Source: Amycolatopsis bullii (lineage in GTDB: Bacteria > Actinomycetota > Actinomycetes > Mycobacteriales > Pseudonocardiaceae). From it: a DNA stretch of 64,000 bases. The first letter of the stretch is position 1. Every line of letters begins with the position of its first letter. Shown here one piece after another: positions 24,959-32,646 of the stretch. The stretch is from positions 1 to 64,000 of the forward strand of contig NZ_BNAW01000011.1 in assembly GCF_014654205.1 (NCBI RefSeq). Direction: 5' to 3'. A program made the translations under genes and the position numbers. The notes under the pieces are model-generated. The model did no database searches, was not told the origin of the DNA, and saw nothing but the letters and a program-made list of their open reading frames with translations.

Positions 24959-25917
24959 CTGCCGGCAACGACACGACTTTGACGACCACTGTCCCAGAGG
25001 GCGATGGCGGCGGCGAGGGCGACCGCGGCCGCGCCCACCAGCCGGGAGAGGCGCACCGCGCGCCTCAGGTCCGCCGGCTCCGGTTCCCGGCCTTCGCCGA
25101 GGCGAGCCCGGCTCTCCAGCTCGCCGCCGTAGCTGTTCGTGCCGCCGAGGCGGATGTCCAGCGCTCCCGCGAAGGCCGCTTCCACCTGGCCCGCGTTGGG
25201 GCTCGGGTGCCGGCCGCCGTCGCGGCGCCACACCCGCCAGGACTCCCGCGCCCGGCCGCCCGCGCACAGCGCCGTGAGCGCCGCCCCGATTCGCGAGGGC
25301 ACCAGGTTGACCACGTCGTCGGCGCGCGCCGCGGCCCAGCCGAAGTTGCGGTAACGCGGTGAGCGGTAGCCGACCATGGCGTCGAGCGTGTTGAGCGCGC
25401 GGTAGCCGAGGAGGCCCGGCATCCCGGCGACCGCGCCCCAGAACAGGGGCGCGACCACGGCGTCCGAAGTGTTCTCGGCGATCGACTCGGTGGCCGCGCG
25501 GGTCAGTTCGGCGGAGTCGAGGGTTGTCGCGTCGCGCGCGCAGAGGTGCGAGAGCCTTTTACGCGCTTCGGGCACTTCGCCCGCTTCGAGCAGGCGGGCC
25601 ATTTCGGTCCCTTCGGCGGCGAGGCCGCGTCCGCCGAGCACAACCCACGTGGACGCGGCAGTGAGCAAGAAGCGCGCGAAGGGACGTCGCCGCGTCGCCG
25701 TCTGAAGCGCGACACCGAGGCCGACGGCCGCGGATGTGCACAGCGCTGCGTGCGCGGCTCCGCGCGGCTTCGAATCAACCCACAGACGGTGTTCCAGACG
25801 AGCCGCGGCGGTACCGAACAAGGCGACCGGATGGCCCGTTCGGGGGTCACCGAACAGAGCGTCGGTTGCGTATCCGGTCACGAGTCCGGCCGCAGTTGTC
25901 CCTAGACGGAGTGGCAC
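24940..25917 (-). CDS. cobD: Adenosylcobinamide-phosphate synthase (CobD/CbiB)
   Basis: 325 aa from GTG at 25917 (GTG at 25926 is an alternative). Family motifs: DALFGDPRTGHPVALFG, ATESIAENTSDAVVAPLFWG, LNTLDAMVGYRSPRYRNFGW, PNAGQVEAAFAGALDIRLGG. A polytopic membrane protein, it attaches (R)-1-aminopropan-2-ol or its phosphate to cobyric acid. The last 20 residues (DSGRQSRVVAGRQGF...) are hydrophilic and unlike the family, and they run into the ISAs1 remnant, so the C-terminus may be IS-derived. Confidence 0.92.
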   Translation of the reverse strand: MPLRLGTTAAGLVTGYATDALFGDPRTGHPVALFGTAAARLEHRLWVDSKPRGAAHAALCTSAAVGLGVALQTATRRRPFARFLLTAASTWVVLGGRGLAAEGTEMARLLEAGEVPEARKRLSHLCARDATTLDSAELTRAATESIAENTSDAVVAPLFWGAVAGMPGLLGYRALNTLDAMVGYRSPRYRNFGWAAARADDVVNLVPSRIGAALTALCAGGRARESWRVWRRDGGRHPSPNAGQVEAAFAGALDIRLGGTNSYGGELESRARLGEGREPEPADLRRAVRLSRLVGAAAVALAAAIALWDSGRQSRVVAGRQGFRW

Positions 25918-25953
25918 GTGGCGCACGGTAGCGCGTGCACCAGAATGCCGGGT

Positions 25954-26595
25954 ATGACTGTGCCCAACGCCGCCTCCGCGAAGAAACGTACGTCGGCGGG
26001 GCTGACCCACCGGCTCGCCGGGTATCTCGAATCCCTGGCTCGTGCCCTCCGCCGGTACGGGCGCGACGAAAGCAAGGTGCTGGTCCTCGGCGGCGTCCGC
26101 TCGGGGAAGTCACGGCACGCCGAACGGCTCGTGGCCCACCACCCGCACCTCGTCTACGTCGCGCCCGGCCTGCCCGCGGGCGAGGACGACCCCGAGTGGG
26201 CCGCGCGGGTGGCCGCGCACCAGGCGCGGCGGCCGGCGAACTGGAAGACCGTCGAGACCACCGACCTGGCCGGCATCCTGCGCACGGCCACCGAGCCGCT
26301 GCTGATCGACTGCCTCGGCACCTGGCTGTCCCGCGTACTGGACGACGTCGGCGCGTGGCGGCAGAAGCCGGGCTGGGAGCACCGCCTCGACGACCGGCTC
26401 GAGGACTTCCTCGCCGCCTGGGCCGCGGCGCGGGTCCCGGTGGTCGCGGTGAGCAACGAGGTCGGCAGCGGTGTGGTGCCCGCAACGTCGTCCGGACGGC
26501 TGTTCCGTGATGTGCTGGGCGCACTCAACAACCGGGTGTCCGCCGACGCCGACCGGGTCGTGCTGGTCGTCGCGGGCCGGGCGCTCGACCTGTAG
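25954..26595 (+). CDS. cobU: Adenosylcobinamide kinase / adenosylcobinamide-phosphate guanylyltransferase
   Basis: 213 aa from ATG at 25954 (ATG at 25945 is also in frame). The P-loop LVLGGVRSGKSRHAERL and later motifs LLIDCLGTWLSRVL, VVAVSNEVGSGVVP and FRDVLGALNNRVSADADRVVL define CobU. It phosphorylates adenosylcobinamide and then transfers GMP. The N-terminus has about 40 extra residues before the P-loop. It is divergent from cobD and 12 bp from cobT. Confidence 0.94.
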   Translation: MTVPNAASAKKRTSAGLTHRLAGYLESLARALRRYGRDESKVLVLGGVRSGKSRHAERLVAHHPHLVYVAPGLPAGEDDPEWAARVAAHQARRPANWKTVETTDLAGILRTATEPLLIDCLGTWLSRVLDDVGAWRQKPGWEHRLDDRLEDFLAAWAAARVPVVAVSNEVGSGVVPATSSGRLFRDVLGALNNRVSADADRVVLVVAGRALDL

Positions 26596-26607
26596 CAGGA
26601 GGCGCCC

Positions 26608-27621
26608 GTGTTCGACGTACCCGTGCCCGACCCCGCCGCCCGCACCGCCGCGCTGGAGCGGCTCGACGGCCTGGTCAAGCCGCTCGGCGCGCTGGGCAGG
26701 CTGGAGGAGATCGCGGCCTGGCTGTCCGCGGCGCACGGCACCGTGCCGCCGCGCCCGCTGGACGACGTCCGCGTGGTGGTCTTCGCGGGCGACCACGGCG
26801 TGTCGGCGCTCTCGGCGTACCCGCGCGAGGTGACCGGGGCGATGGTGCGGGTGTTCCTGGCCGGCAAAAGCGGCGTGAACGTGCTGGCCGCCCAGGTCGG
26901 GGCCAAGGTGCGGGTGGCCGACATCGCCGTCGACTGGGACGGCGAAGACGTGCCCGCCTCGGTGACGGCGCACAAGATCCGCCGCGGTTCCGGCTCGATC
27001 GACGTCGAGGACGCGTTGCTGCCGGGCGAGGCGCAGGCGGCGTTCGAAGCGGGCCGGGCGATCGCCCTGGAGGAGCGCGAGGCGGACGTGCTGATCCCGG
27101 GCGACATGGGCATCGGCAACACGGCGATGTGCGCGGCGGTGGTGGCGGCTTCCCTCGGGCTGCCGGCCGCGGAGGTGGTCGGCACGGGCACCGGGGTCGA
27201 CGCGGCCGGACTGGAGCGCAAGACGGCGGCGATCGCGGCGGCGTTGACCCGGGCGGCGGGCCGGACGGACGACCCGTTCGAGAGGCTGACCGCACTGGGC
27301 AGCGCCTGCCTCGCGGCGACGGCGGGCTTCCTGGTCCAGGCGGCGGTGCTGGGCATCCCGGTGCTGCTGGACGGGGTGTTCTCCGGCGCGGCGGCGCTGG
27401 TGGCCCGGGACATCGCGCCGGGCGCGGAGCAGTGGTGGCTGGCCGGGCACCGCTCGACGGAACCTTCGCAGGCGTTCGCGTTGAAAGCACTGGGACTGGA
27501 GCCGATCCTGGACTTCGGCCTGCGGCTCGGCGAAGGCAGCGGAGCGGTCCAGGCGGTCCCGACGCTGCGAGCGGCCCGCGCGATCCTGGCCGACATGGGA
27601 CTGCTGGCCGACCTGGCATGA
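26608..27621 (+). CDS. cobT: Nicotinate-nucleotide--dimethylbenzimidazole phosphoribosyltransferase
   Basis: 337 aa from GTG. Motifs: LVKPLGALGRLEEIAAWLSA, VVVFAGDHGVSALSAYPREV, ADVLIPGDMGIGNTAMCAAV, and near the end LDFGLRLGEGSGAVQAVPTL with the presumed catalytic glutamate. It activates dimethylbenzimidazole (made by BluB, encoded downstream in the window) to alpha-ribazole phosphate. The stop overlaps the cobS start (ATGA). Confidence 0.96.
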   Translation: MFDVPVPDPAARTAALERLDGLVKPLGALGRLEEIAAWLSAAHGTVPPRPLDDVRVVVFAGDHGVSALSAYPREVTGAMVRVFLAGKSGVNVLAAQVGAKVRVADIAVDWDGEDVPASVTAHKIRRGSGSIDVEDALLPGEAQAAFEAGRAIALEEREADVLIPGDMGIGNTAMCAAVVAASLGLPAAEVVGTGTGVDAAGLERKTAAIAAALTRAAGRTDDPFERLTALGSACLAATAGFLVQAAVLGIPVLLDGVFSGAAALVARDIAPGAEQWWLAGHRSTEPSQAFALKALGLEPILDFGLRLGEGSGAVQAVPTLRAARAILADMGLLADLA

Positions 27622-28361
27622 GCCGGTGGGGCGATGCCGTGCGGATGGCCGTCGGGACGCTGACCACCGTGCCGGTGCCCGCTCCGCGGGTCATCGACCG
27701 GGGTGTGGCCGGGCGGGCCATGCTGCTCGCTCCTCTCGCCGCGCTTCCGCTGGCCGCTGCCGCCGGGGTGATCGTCTGGGCCGGTTCGGCCGTCGGGTTG
27801 CCGTCGCCGGCCACCGCCGCGCTCGCCCTCGGTGCCGTCGCGCTCGGCAGCCGGGGGCTGCACCTCGACGGGCTCGCCGACACCGCCGACGGCCTAGGTG
27901 CGTCCTACGACCGCGCCAAGGCCCTCGACGTCATGCGCCGCGGGGACTCCGGGCCCACCGGGGTGGCCACTCTCGTCCTGGTCCTCCTCGTTCAGGTCGG
28001 TGCCCTAACGGCCGCCCATCCCGTCACGGCGGCCGCGGGCGTGCTCGTCGGCCGGTGCACGCTGTCCATGGCGTGCGCGCGGGGCGTTCCGATGGCGCGC
28101 CCGGAGGGGCTCGGTGCCACCGTTGCGGGCTCGGTGCCCCGAGTCGCCGCGATTGCCGTCGGCGTCGCCGCGGCGGGGCTCGCCGTGCTGCTGCCCGGGC
28201 TGCCGTGGTGGCGCGGGCCGGTCGCGGTCGGCCTGGCCTACGCCGTCGCCGGCGCGCTCCTGTGGCGGTGCACCAAACGGCTCGGCGGCATTACCGGCGA
28301 CGTTCTCGGTGCCGGTGTCGAAGCCGCCGTCGCGGCCGCTTTGCTCGCGCTGTCAGCCTAG
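27618..28361 (+). CDS. cobS: Adenosylcobinamide-GDP ribazoletransferase (cobalamin synthase)
   Basis: 247 aa, polytopic membrane protein. Motif RGLHLDGLADTADGLGASYDRAKALDVMRRGDSGPTG contains the acidic catalytic cluster and is diagnostic. It joins adenosylcobinamide-GDP with alpha-ribazole(-phosphate), the last chemical step of B12 assembly. Translationally coupled to cobT by an ATGA overlap. Confidence 0.96.
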   Translation: MSRWGDAVRMAVGTLTTVPVPAPRVIDRGVAGRAMLLAPLAALPLAAAAGVIVWAGSAVGLPSPATAALALGAVALGSRGLHLDGLADTADGLGASYDRAKALDVMRRGDSGPTGVATLVLVLLVQVGALTAAHPVTAAAGVLVGRCTLSMACARGVPMARPEGLGATVAGSVPRVAAIAVGVAAAGLAVLLPGLPWWRGPVAVGLAYAVAGALLWRCTKRLGGITGDVLGAGVEAAVAAALLALSA

Positions 28362-28366
28362 GCCCG

Positions 28367-28552
28367 GTGCCCGGTGCCCGGCGGCCGAGACGGGCTGGCC
28401 GCCCCGCGTCGGCGGCGGCCGCGATCGTGCTCCTGGCCGGGGTGATCGTCATCGTTGCGGCCATCTCGCCCGAGGAGCCCGTACCACCGCCAACCCGTAC
28501 CAGGAAGGCACGACCGGGCTCCGCGGTGTTCCACGACCACCTCGCCAAGTGA
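28367..28552 (+). CDS. Small single-pass membrane protein (hypothetical)
   Basis: 61 codons from GTG at 28367, five bases after cobS. A basic N-terminus (ARRPRRAGRP) is followed by one hydrophobic helix (AAAAIVLLAGVIVIVAAI) and a proline-rich, basic tail ending FHDHLAK. Third positions are almost all G or C, supporting coding. It could be a small membrane partner of the cobalamin-synthase step or an unrelated peptide. No family recognised. Confidence 0.45.
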   Translation: MPGARRPRRAGRPASAAAAIVLLAGVIVIVAAISPEEPVPPPTRTRKARPGSAVFHDHLAK

Positions 28553-28579
28553 CCGAAACTGTCATACCTCCTCCTTACA

Positions 28580-29275
28580 GTGATCCGCGTGAACCGGACC
28601 GATCGTCTCTACGGCATCGTCGAAGAACTTCGCGCCGTCGCGCCGCGGCCACGCAGCGCGCGCTGGCTCGCGAACCGATTCGAGGTCAGCGTGCGCACCG
28701 TCGAACGGGACATCAGCGCCCTGCAGCAGTCCGGCACGCCGATCTACGCCGAGCCCGGCCGCACCGGCGGCTACTGCCTCGACAAGGCGCACACGATGCC
28801 ACCGGTCAACCTGACACCCGGCGAGGCGGTGGCCATGGCGCTCGCGCTGAGACACCTGGAGGGCACTCCCTTCCGCGCCGAAGGCCGCTCGGCATTGCGC
28901 AAGCTGGTCGCCGCGATGCGGCAGGAGGACTCGGCTGCGGCGAAGAACCTCGCCGCCTGTGTCCTCCTGCTCGGCGACGGTCCCATCCCGCCGATGCCGC
29001 ACGTGCTCCACATCCGCCGCGTCCTGCGGCTGCGGTACACCGACCGCGAAGGCACCGTCACCCGGCGGGAGATCGAGCCGCTCGGCTACGTCGGCAAGCC
29101 CGAGCACTGGTACCTCATCGCCTGGTGCCGGCTGCGGCAGGAGATCCGGGCGTTCCGCACCGACCGCATCGTCTCCTTCACCGCGACCGCCGAGATCCCG
29201 CCCCGTCGCCAGTTGCGGCCCGAGGACCTCGACATCCCGCACGGCGACGTCCACCAGCTCACTTTGGCGGGGTGA
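28580..29275 (+). CDS. YafY-type HTH-WYL transcriptional regulator
   Basis: 231 aa from GTG at 28580 (GTG at 28589 is equally possible). The N-terminal DeoR-like HTH (RTDRLYGIVEELRA, WLANRFEVSVRTVERDISAL) is followed by a WYL domain (REIEPLGYVGKPEHWYLIAW, RAFRTDRIVSF). WYL domains sense small ligands or nucleic acids. The convergent VOC-family gene overlaps its 3' end by 17 bp. Inserted in the cob region but with no evident B12 link. Confidence 0.88.
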   Translation: MIRVNRTDRLYGIVEELRAVAPRPRSARWLANRFEVSVRTVERDISALQQSGTPIYAEPGRTGGYCLDKAHTMPPVNLTPGEAVAMALALRHLEGTPFRAEGRSALRKLVAAMRQEDSAAAKNLAACVLLLGDGPIPPMPHVLHIRRVLRLRYTDREGTVTRREIEPLGYVGKPEHWYLIAWCRLRQEIRAFRTDRIVSFTATAEIPPRRQLRPEDLDIPHGDVHQLTLAG

Positions 29276-29615
29276 ACACGGAGAAGTGGTTGCCCGCCGG
29301 GTCGAGCAGGTGCGCGAACGTCACGCCGACCGGGTTGACGCTCGGTGGCCGTCGCACCCGCCCGCCGGCTTTCTCGACCTGGCGGCAGGTGGCGTCGACG
29401 TCCTCGACCAGCACGGTGAAGACCGCGTAGTTCTCCCGGCCGGTGAACAGGCCGCCGCGTGAGCCGCCGGTGTCGATGACGCGGTAGGCGGCGTCGGTGC
29501 TCGCCGTGTCGTCCTGCGCGACCTTCCAGCCGAAGACGTCGCCGTAGAACCGTTCGGCGGCCGCCGGATCGTCGGTACCGATTTCGAACCAGGCGACGTC
29601 GTTGAACCCGGGCAT
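29259..29615 (-). CDS. VOC family protein (glyoxalase/bleomycin-resistance fold)
   Basis: 118 aa, a single VOC module: DVAWFEIGTDDPAAAERFYG, DVFGWKVAQDD, and GVTFAHLLDPAGNHFSVFTP with the usual metal-ligand segment. The ATG at 29615 has AGAGGAA upstream. Such small proteins act as lyases, dioxygenases or binding proteins; function unassigned. Convergent with the WYL regulator, which may control it. Confidence 0.85.
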   Translation of the reverse strand: MPGFNDVAWFEIGTDDPAAAERFYGDVFGWKVAQDDTASTDAAYRVIDTGGSRGGLFTGRENYAVFTVLVEDVDATCRQVEKAGGRVRRPPSVNPVGVTFAHLLDPAGNHFSVFTPPK

Positions 29616-29697
29616 TGTCGTTCCTCTCGCTGCCACGCCGGGCGTTTCCCGGCTTTGCCCAGTTTCGGCGGCGGTAGCGACAACCCCCTGTCGGTGT

Positions 29698-30714
29698 TTA
29701 GCGAACTTCCCGAAATGCGGCCAGGAACGCGTCGGTGGTCGCCCGGTCGCGCACCGCCAGCCGCAGGTGGTCCGGGCCGAGGCCGGGGAACGTGTCCCCG
29801 CGCCGCACCGCGTAGCCCGCCTCTCGCAGACGCATCCGCACGGAGGCGCCCTCGGGAACGCGCACCAGCACGAACGGGCCACGCGGATCGCCCAGCACGT
29901 CGATGCCCGAAGCAGCCAAGCCGGACACGAGGTATTCGCGGTCCGCTTCCGCCGCCACCGCCAGCTTTTCCGCTTCTTCCAGGGCAGACGGGCGGCAGCA
30001 CGCAACGGTCGCCACACCGGCCAAAGTGGACACCGACCACGGCACCTGCACCGCCCGCAGCCGCTCGACGACGTCCGCCGGAGCGAGCACGTACCCCGCC
30101 CGGAGCCCGGCCAGGCCCCACGTCTTCGTCAGGCTGCGCAGCACGACGACCCCCGGATGACCGGCAGCCAGGCTCTCGGCTTCGCCGGGGACCGCGTCCA
30201 GGAACGCCTCGTCCACCACGAGCAGCCGCCCGGGCCGGGCCAAGGAACGCAGGACCGAAGCCGGGTGAAGCACCGAGGTCGGATTCGTCGGGTTGCCGAC
30301 GAACACCAGGTCGGCGTCGGCGGGCACCAGGCCGGGGTCCAGCACGAACCCGTCCGCTTCGGACAGGATCACCCGCGAAACCGGGTGGCCCGCTGTCCGC
30401 AGCGCGGCCTCCGGTTCGGTGAACTGCGGGTGCACGACCACCGGGCGAAGCGGCCGGAAAGCCGCGGCCAGCAGGGTGAAGGCTTCCGCAGCACCGGCCG
30501 TGACCAGCACTTCCGACGAAGTACGGCCGTGGCGCGCGGCCACCGCCGCCACCGCATCCACAGTGGACGGATAGGCGGCCAGCGAATCCAACGCGGACGC
30601 GAGTTCGTCCCGCAGCCAGGCAGGCGGCCGCGGCAACCGGACGTTCACCGCCAGATCGACCAGCCCCGGCCCGACCTCGCGATCGCCGTGGTGGTGCAGG
30701 TCGTACTCAGGCAT
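29698..30714 (-). CDS. cobC: CobC-type aminotransferase (threonine-phosphate decarboxylase-like)
   Basis: 338 aa, fold-type I PLP enzyme. The PLP lysine is in VLRSLTKTWGLAGLRAGYVL; VFVGNPTNPTSVL and LVVDEAFLDAVPGE are the other cofactor motifs. Members in actinobacterial cob operons are annotated CobC/CobD-like and are thought to supply the aminopropanol phosphate arm. The ATG at 30714 overlaps the cobB stop by 8 bp. A histidinol-phosphate aminotransferase-like activity cannot be excluded. Confidence 0.82.
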   Translation of the reverse strand: MPEYDLHHHGDREVGPGLVDLAVNVRLPRPPAWLRDELASALDSLAAYPSTVDAVAAVAARHGRTSSEVLVTAGAAEAFTLLAAAFRPLRPVVVHPQFTEPEAALRTAGHPVSRVILSEADGFVLDPGLVPADADLVFVGNPTNPTSVLHPASVLRSLARPGRLLVVDEAFLDAVPGEAESLAAGHPGVVVLRSLTKTWGLAGLRAGYVLAPADVVERLRAVQVPWSVSTLAGVATVACCRPSALEEAEKLAVAAEADREYLVSGLAASGIDVLGDPRGPFVLVRVPEGASVRMRLREAGYAVRRGDTFPGLGPDHLRLAVRDRATTDAFLAAFREVR

Positions 30715-32038
30715 GGGCCCGGACCCGCGCCGCGAACCGCTGAGCAAGCTCGGGATACCCCGCCCAGTGAACGTGCAGGTAGGACGCGTGCAGGGTCGGC
30801 GACGCGAAGCCGTCGAGCTGCCTGTCCCAGCCCCAGGCCGCCGAGGCGCCGTGCGACGGCGTCACCTCGGTGCGGTGGAACTCGTGCCCGGTGACGCGCT
30901 GACCGGCCGTCGCCAGCAGGTTGTCCTCGACGGCGACCGCGCGGCGGTAGCCGAGCTTGCCGCGCGCGGTCATCTTGGCGTCCGCGGGCACCGCGCCGAC
31001 CATGGGCACCCCGTCCAGCGACTGGCACAGGTACAGCAGGCCCGCGCACTCCGCGCTCACCGGCATCCCGGCTCGGATGGCCGAAGCCACTTCATGACGC
31101 AACGCCGTGTTCGCCGACAGTTCCGCCGCGTGCACCTCGGGGAACCCGCCCCCGAAATACAGCCCGGCACAGCCATCGGGCAGAGCTTGATCCCGCAATG
31201 GATCGACGTCCACGACTTCGACACCGCAAGCCGCCAGCAGCTCGATGTTCTCGGTGTACCGGAAGGTGAACGCCGGACCGCCGGCGGCGGCAATCGTCAC
31301 CGGTGGACCATCCACACCGGACGGCTCCCACGGCGGCGCCGAAAGCCGAGGTGCCGCGGAAGCGATCCGGACGATCGCTTCGAGATCGACGCCGTCCCGC
31401 ACCCACGCGGCGAGCGCGGGCAGCACGTGCTGCGCCTCCGCGGCCCGTTCCGCCGCCGGGACGAGCCCGAGGTGCCGGCTCGGCGCGTGGACCTCTTCGT
31501 TGCGGTACAACGCCCCCAGCAGCGGGACACCGGTGGCTTCCAGCGCGGACGCGATCTCGTCGCGGTGGCGCTGCGAGCCGAGCTTGTTGAGGATGACGCC
31601 GGCCAGCCGCACGCGGTTGTCGTAGTGGGCGAAGCCGAGCACGGTCGCGGCGACGCTTCGGGAGGCTGCCGACGCGTCGACGACCAGCACCACCGGCGCG
31701 TCCAACACCCGGGCCACGTGGGCGGTCGAGGCGTAGCCCTCGGTGCCCAGCGCCCCGTCGAACAGGCCCATCACGCCTTCGATCACGGCGATGTCGGCGC
31801 CGTGGGAGCCGTGCCGCAGCAACGGAACCAACCGCTCTTCACCCTGCAGGAACGGGTCCAGGTTGCGCGCGGGACGTCCGGTGGCCAGCGCGTGGTAGCT
31901 CGGATCGATGAAGTCCGGCCCGACCTTGTGCCCGGAGACGCGGTGGCCGGCCGCGCGCAGCGCCGCCATCAGCCCGGCGGCGATCGTGGTCTTGCCGTGC
32001 CCCGAACCGGGCGCGGCGACGACCACCCGCGCTACCAC
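30707..32038 (-). CDS. cobB: Cobyrinic acid a,c-diamide synthase (hydrogenobyrinic acid form)
   Basis: 443 aa from GTG at 32038. The ATP-binding domain starts VVVAAPGSGHGKTTIAAGLM; VGPDFIDPSYH is diagnostic. The glutaminase nucleophile is in PVSAECAGLLYLCQSL, with GLYFGGGFPEVHA preceding it. In the aerobic route it amidates carboxylates a and c of hydrogenobyrinic acid. It overlaps cobO by 7 bp and cobC by 8 bp, so the operon is tightly coupled. Confidence 0.95.
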   Translation of the reverse strand: MVARVVVAAPGSGHGKTTIAAGLMAALRAAGHRVSGHKVGPDFIDPSYHALATGRPARNLDPFLQGEERLVPLLRHGSHGADIAVIEGVMGLFDGALGTEGYASTAHVARVLDAPVVLVVDASAASRSVAATVLGFAHYDNRVRLAGVILNKLGSQRHRDEIASALEATGVPLLGALYRNEEVHAPSRHLGLVPAAERAAEAQHVLPALAAWVRDGVDLEAIVRIASAAPRLSAPPWEPSGVDGPPVTIAAAGGPAFTFRYTENIELLAACGVEVVDVDPLRDQALPDGCAGLYFGGGFPEVHAAELSANTALRHEVASAIRAGMPVSAECAGLLYLCQSLDGVPMVGAVPADAKMTARGKLGYRRAVAVEDNLLATAGQRVTGHEFHRTEVTPSHGASAAWGWDRQLDGFASPTLHASYLHVHWAGYPELAQRFAARVRAHA

Positions 32039-32646
32039 TCGATCCCCCGCTGGCCCTTCTGGCCGGTGTCCATCGGGTGCTTGACCTTGGTCATCTCGGC
32101 CACCAGGTCGGCGGCCTCGACCAGTTCCGGCGGCGCGTACCGGCCGGTGATGACGACGTGCTGGTGCCCGGGCCGGTCGACCAAAGTGGACACGACGTCG
32201 TCCACTTCGAGCCAGCCCCACTTGAGCAGGTAGGAGAACTCGTCGAGGACGTAGAAGTCGTGCGTCTCGGCGGCGAGCCGGCGCTTGATCTCCGCCCAGC
32301 CCTCACGGGCGTTCGCCGCGTGGTCCTCGTCGGTGCCGGACTTGCGCGCCCAGCTCCAGCCCTCGCCCATCTTGTGCCACTCGACCGGTCCGCCCTGGCC
32401 GGTGTCCTCGTGCAGCTTCCCCAACGCCTTGAACGCGGCTTCTTCGCCGACGCGCCACTTCGCCGACTTGACGAACTGGAACACACCGATCGACCAGCCC
32501 TGGTTCCAGGCCCTCAGCGCCATCCCGAAGGCGGCCGTCGACTTGCCCTTCATCTCGCCGGTGTGCACGGCGAGCAGCGGCCGGTTGCGGCGCTGGCGCG
32601 TGGTCAGGCCGTCTGCCGGTACCACCGACGGTTTTCCCTGCGGCAT
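32032..32646 (-). CDS. cobO: Corrinoid adenosyltransferase (cob(I)yrinic acid a,c-diamide adenosyltransferase)
   Basis: 204 aa. The P-loop is VHTGEMKGKSTAAFGMALRA, a variant of the usual GKGKTTAA. Also GWSIGVFQFVKSAKWRVGEE, FYVLDEFSYLLKWGWLEV and ITGRYAPPELVEAADLVAEM are all CobA/CobO-family hallmarks. It adds the 5'-deoxyadenosyl ligand to reduced cobalt. Start and upstream stop overlap by one base (TGATG). Confidence 0.95.
   Translation of the reverse strand: MPQGKPSVVPADGLTTRQRRNRPLLAVHTGEMKGKSTAAFGMALRAWNQGWSIGVFQFVKSAKWRVGEEAAFKALGKLHEDTGQGGPVEWHKMGEGWSWARKSGTDEDHAANAREGWAEIKRRLAAETHDFYVLDEFSYLLKWGWLEVDDVVSTLVDRPGHQHVVITGRYAPPELVEAADLVAEMTKVKHPMDTGQKGQRGIEW

Noticed and set aside
25769..25790. 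TTCGAATC resembling a tRNA T-arm
   Set aside because: Lies inside cobD and no acceptor or anticodon stems pair around it.
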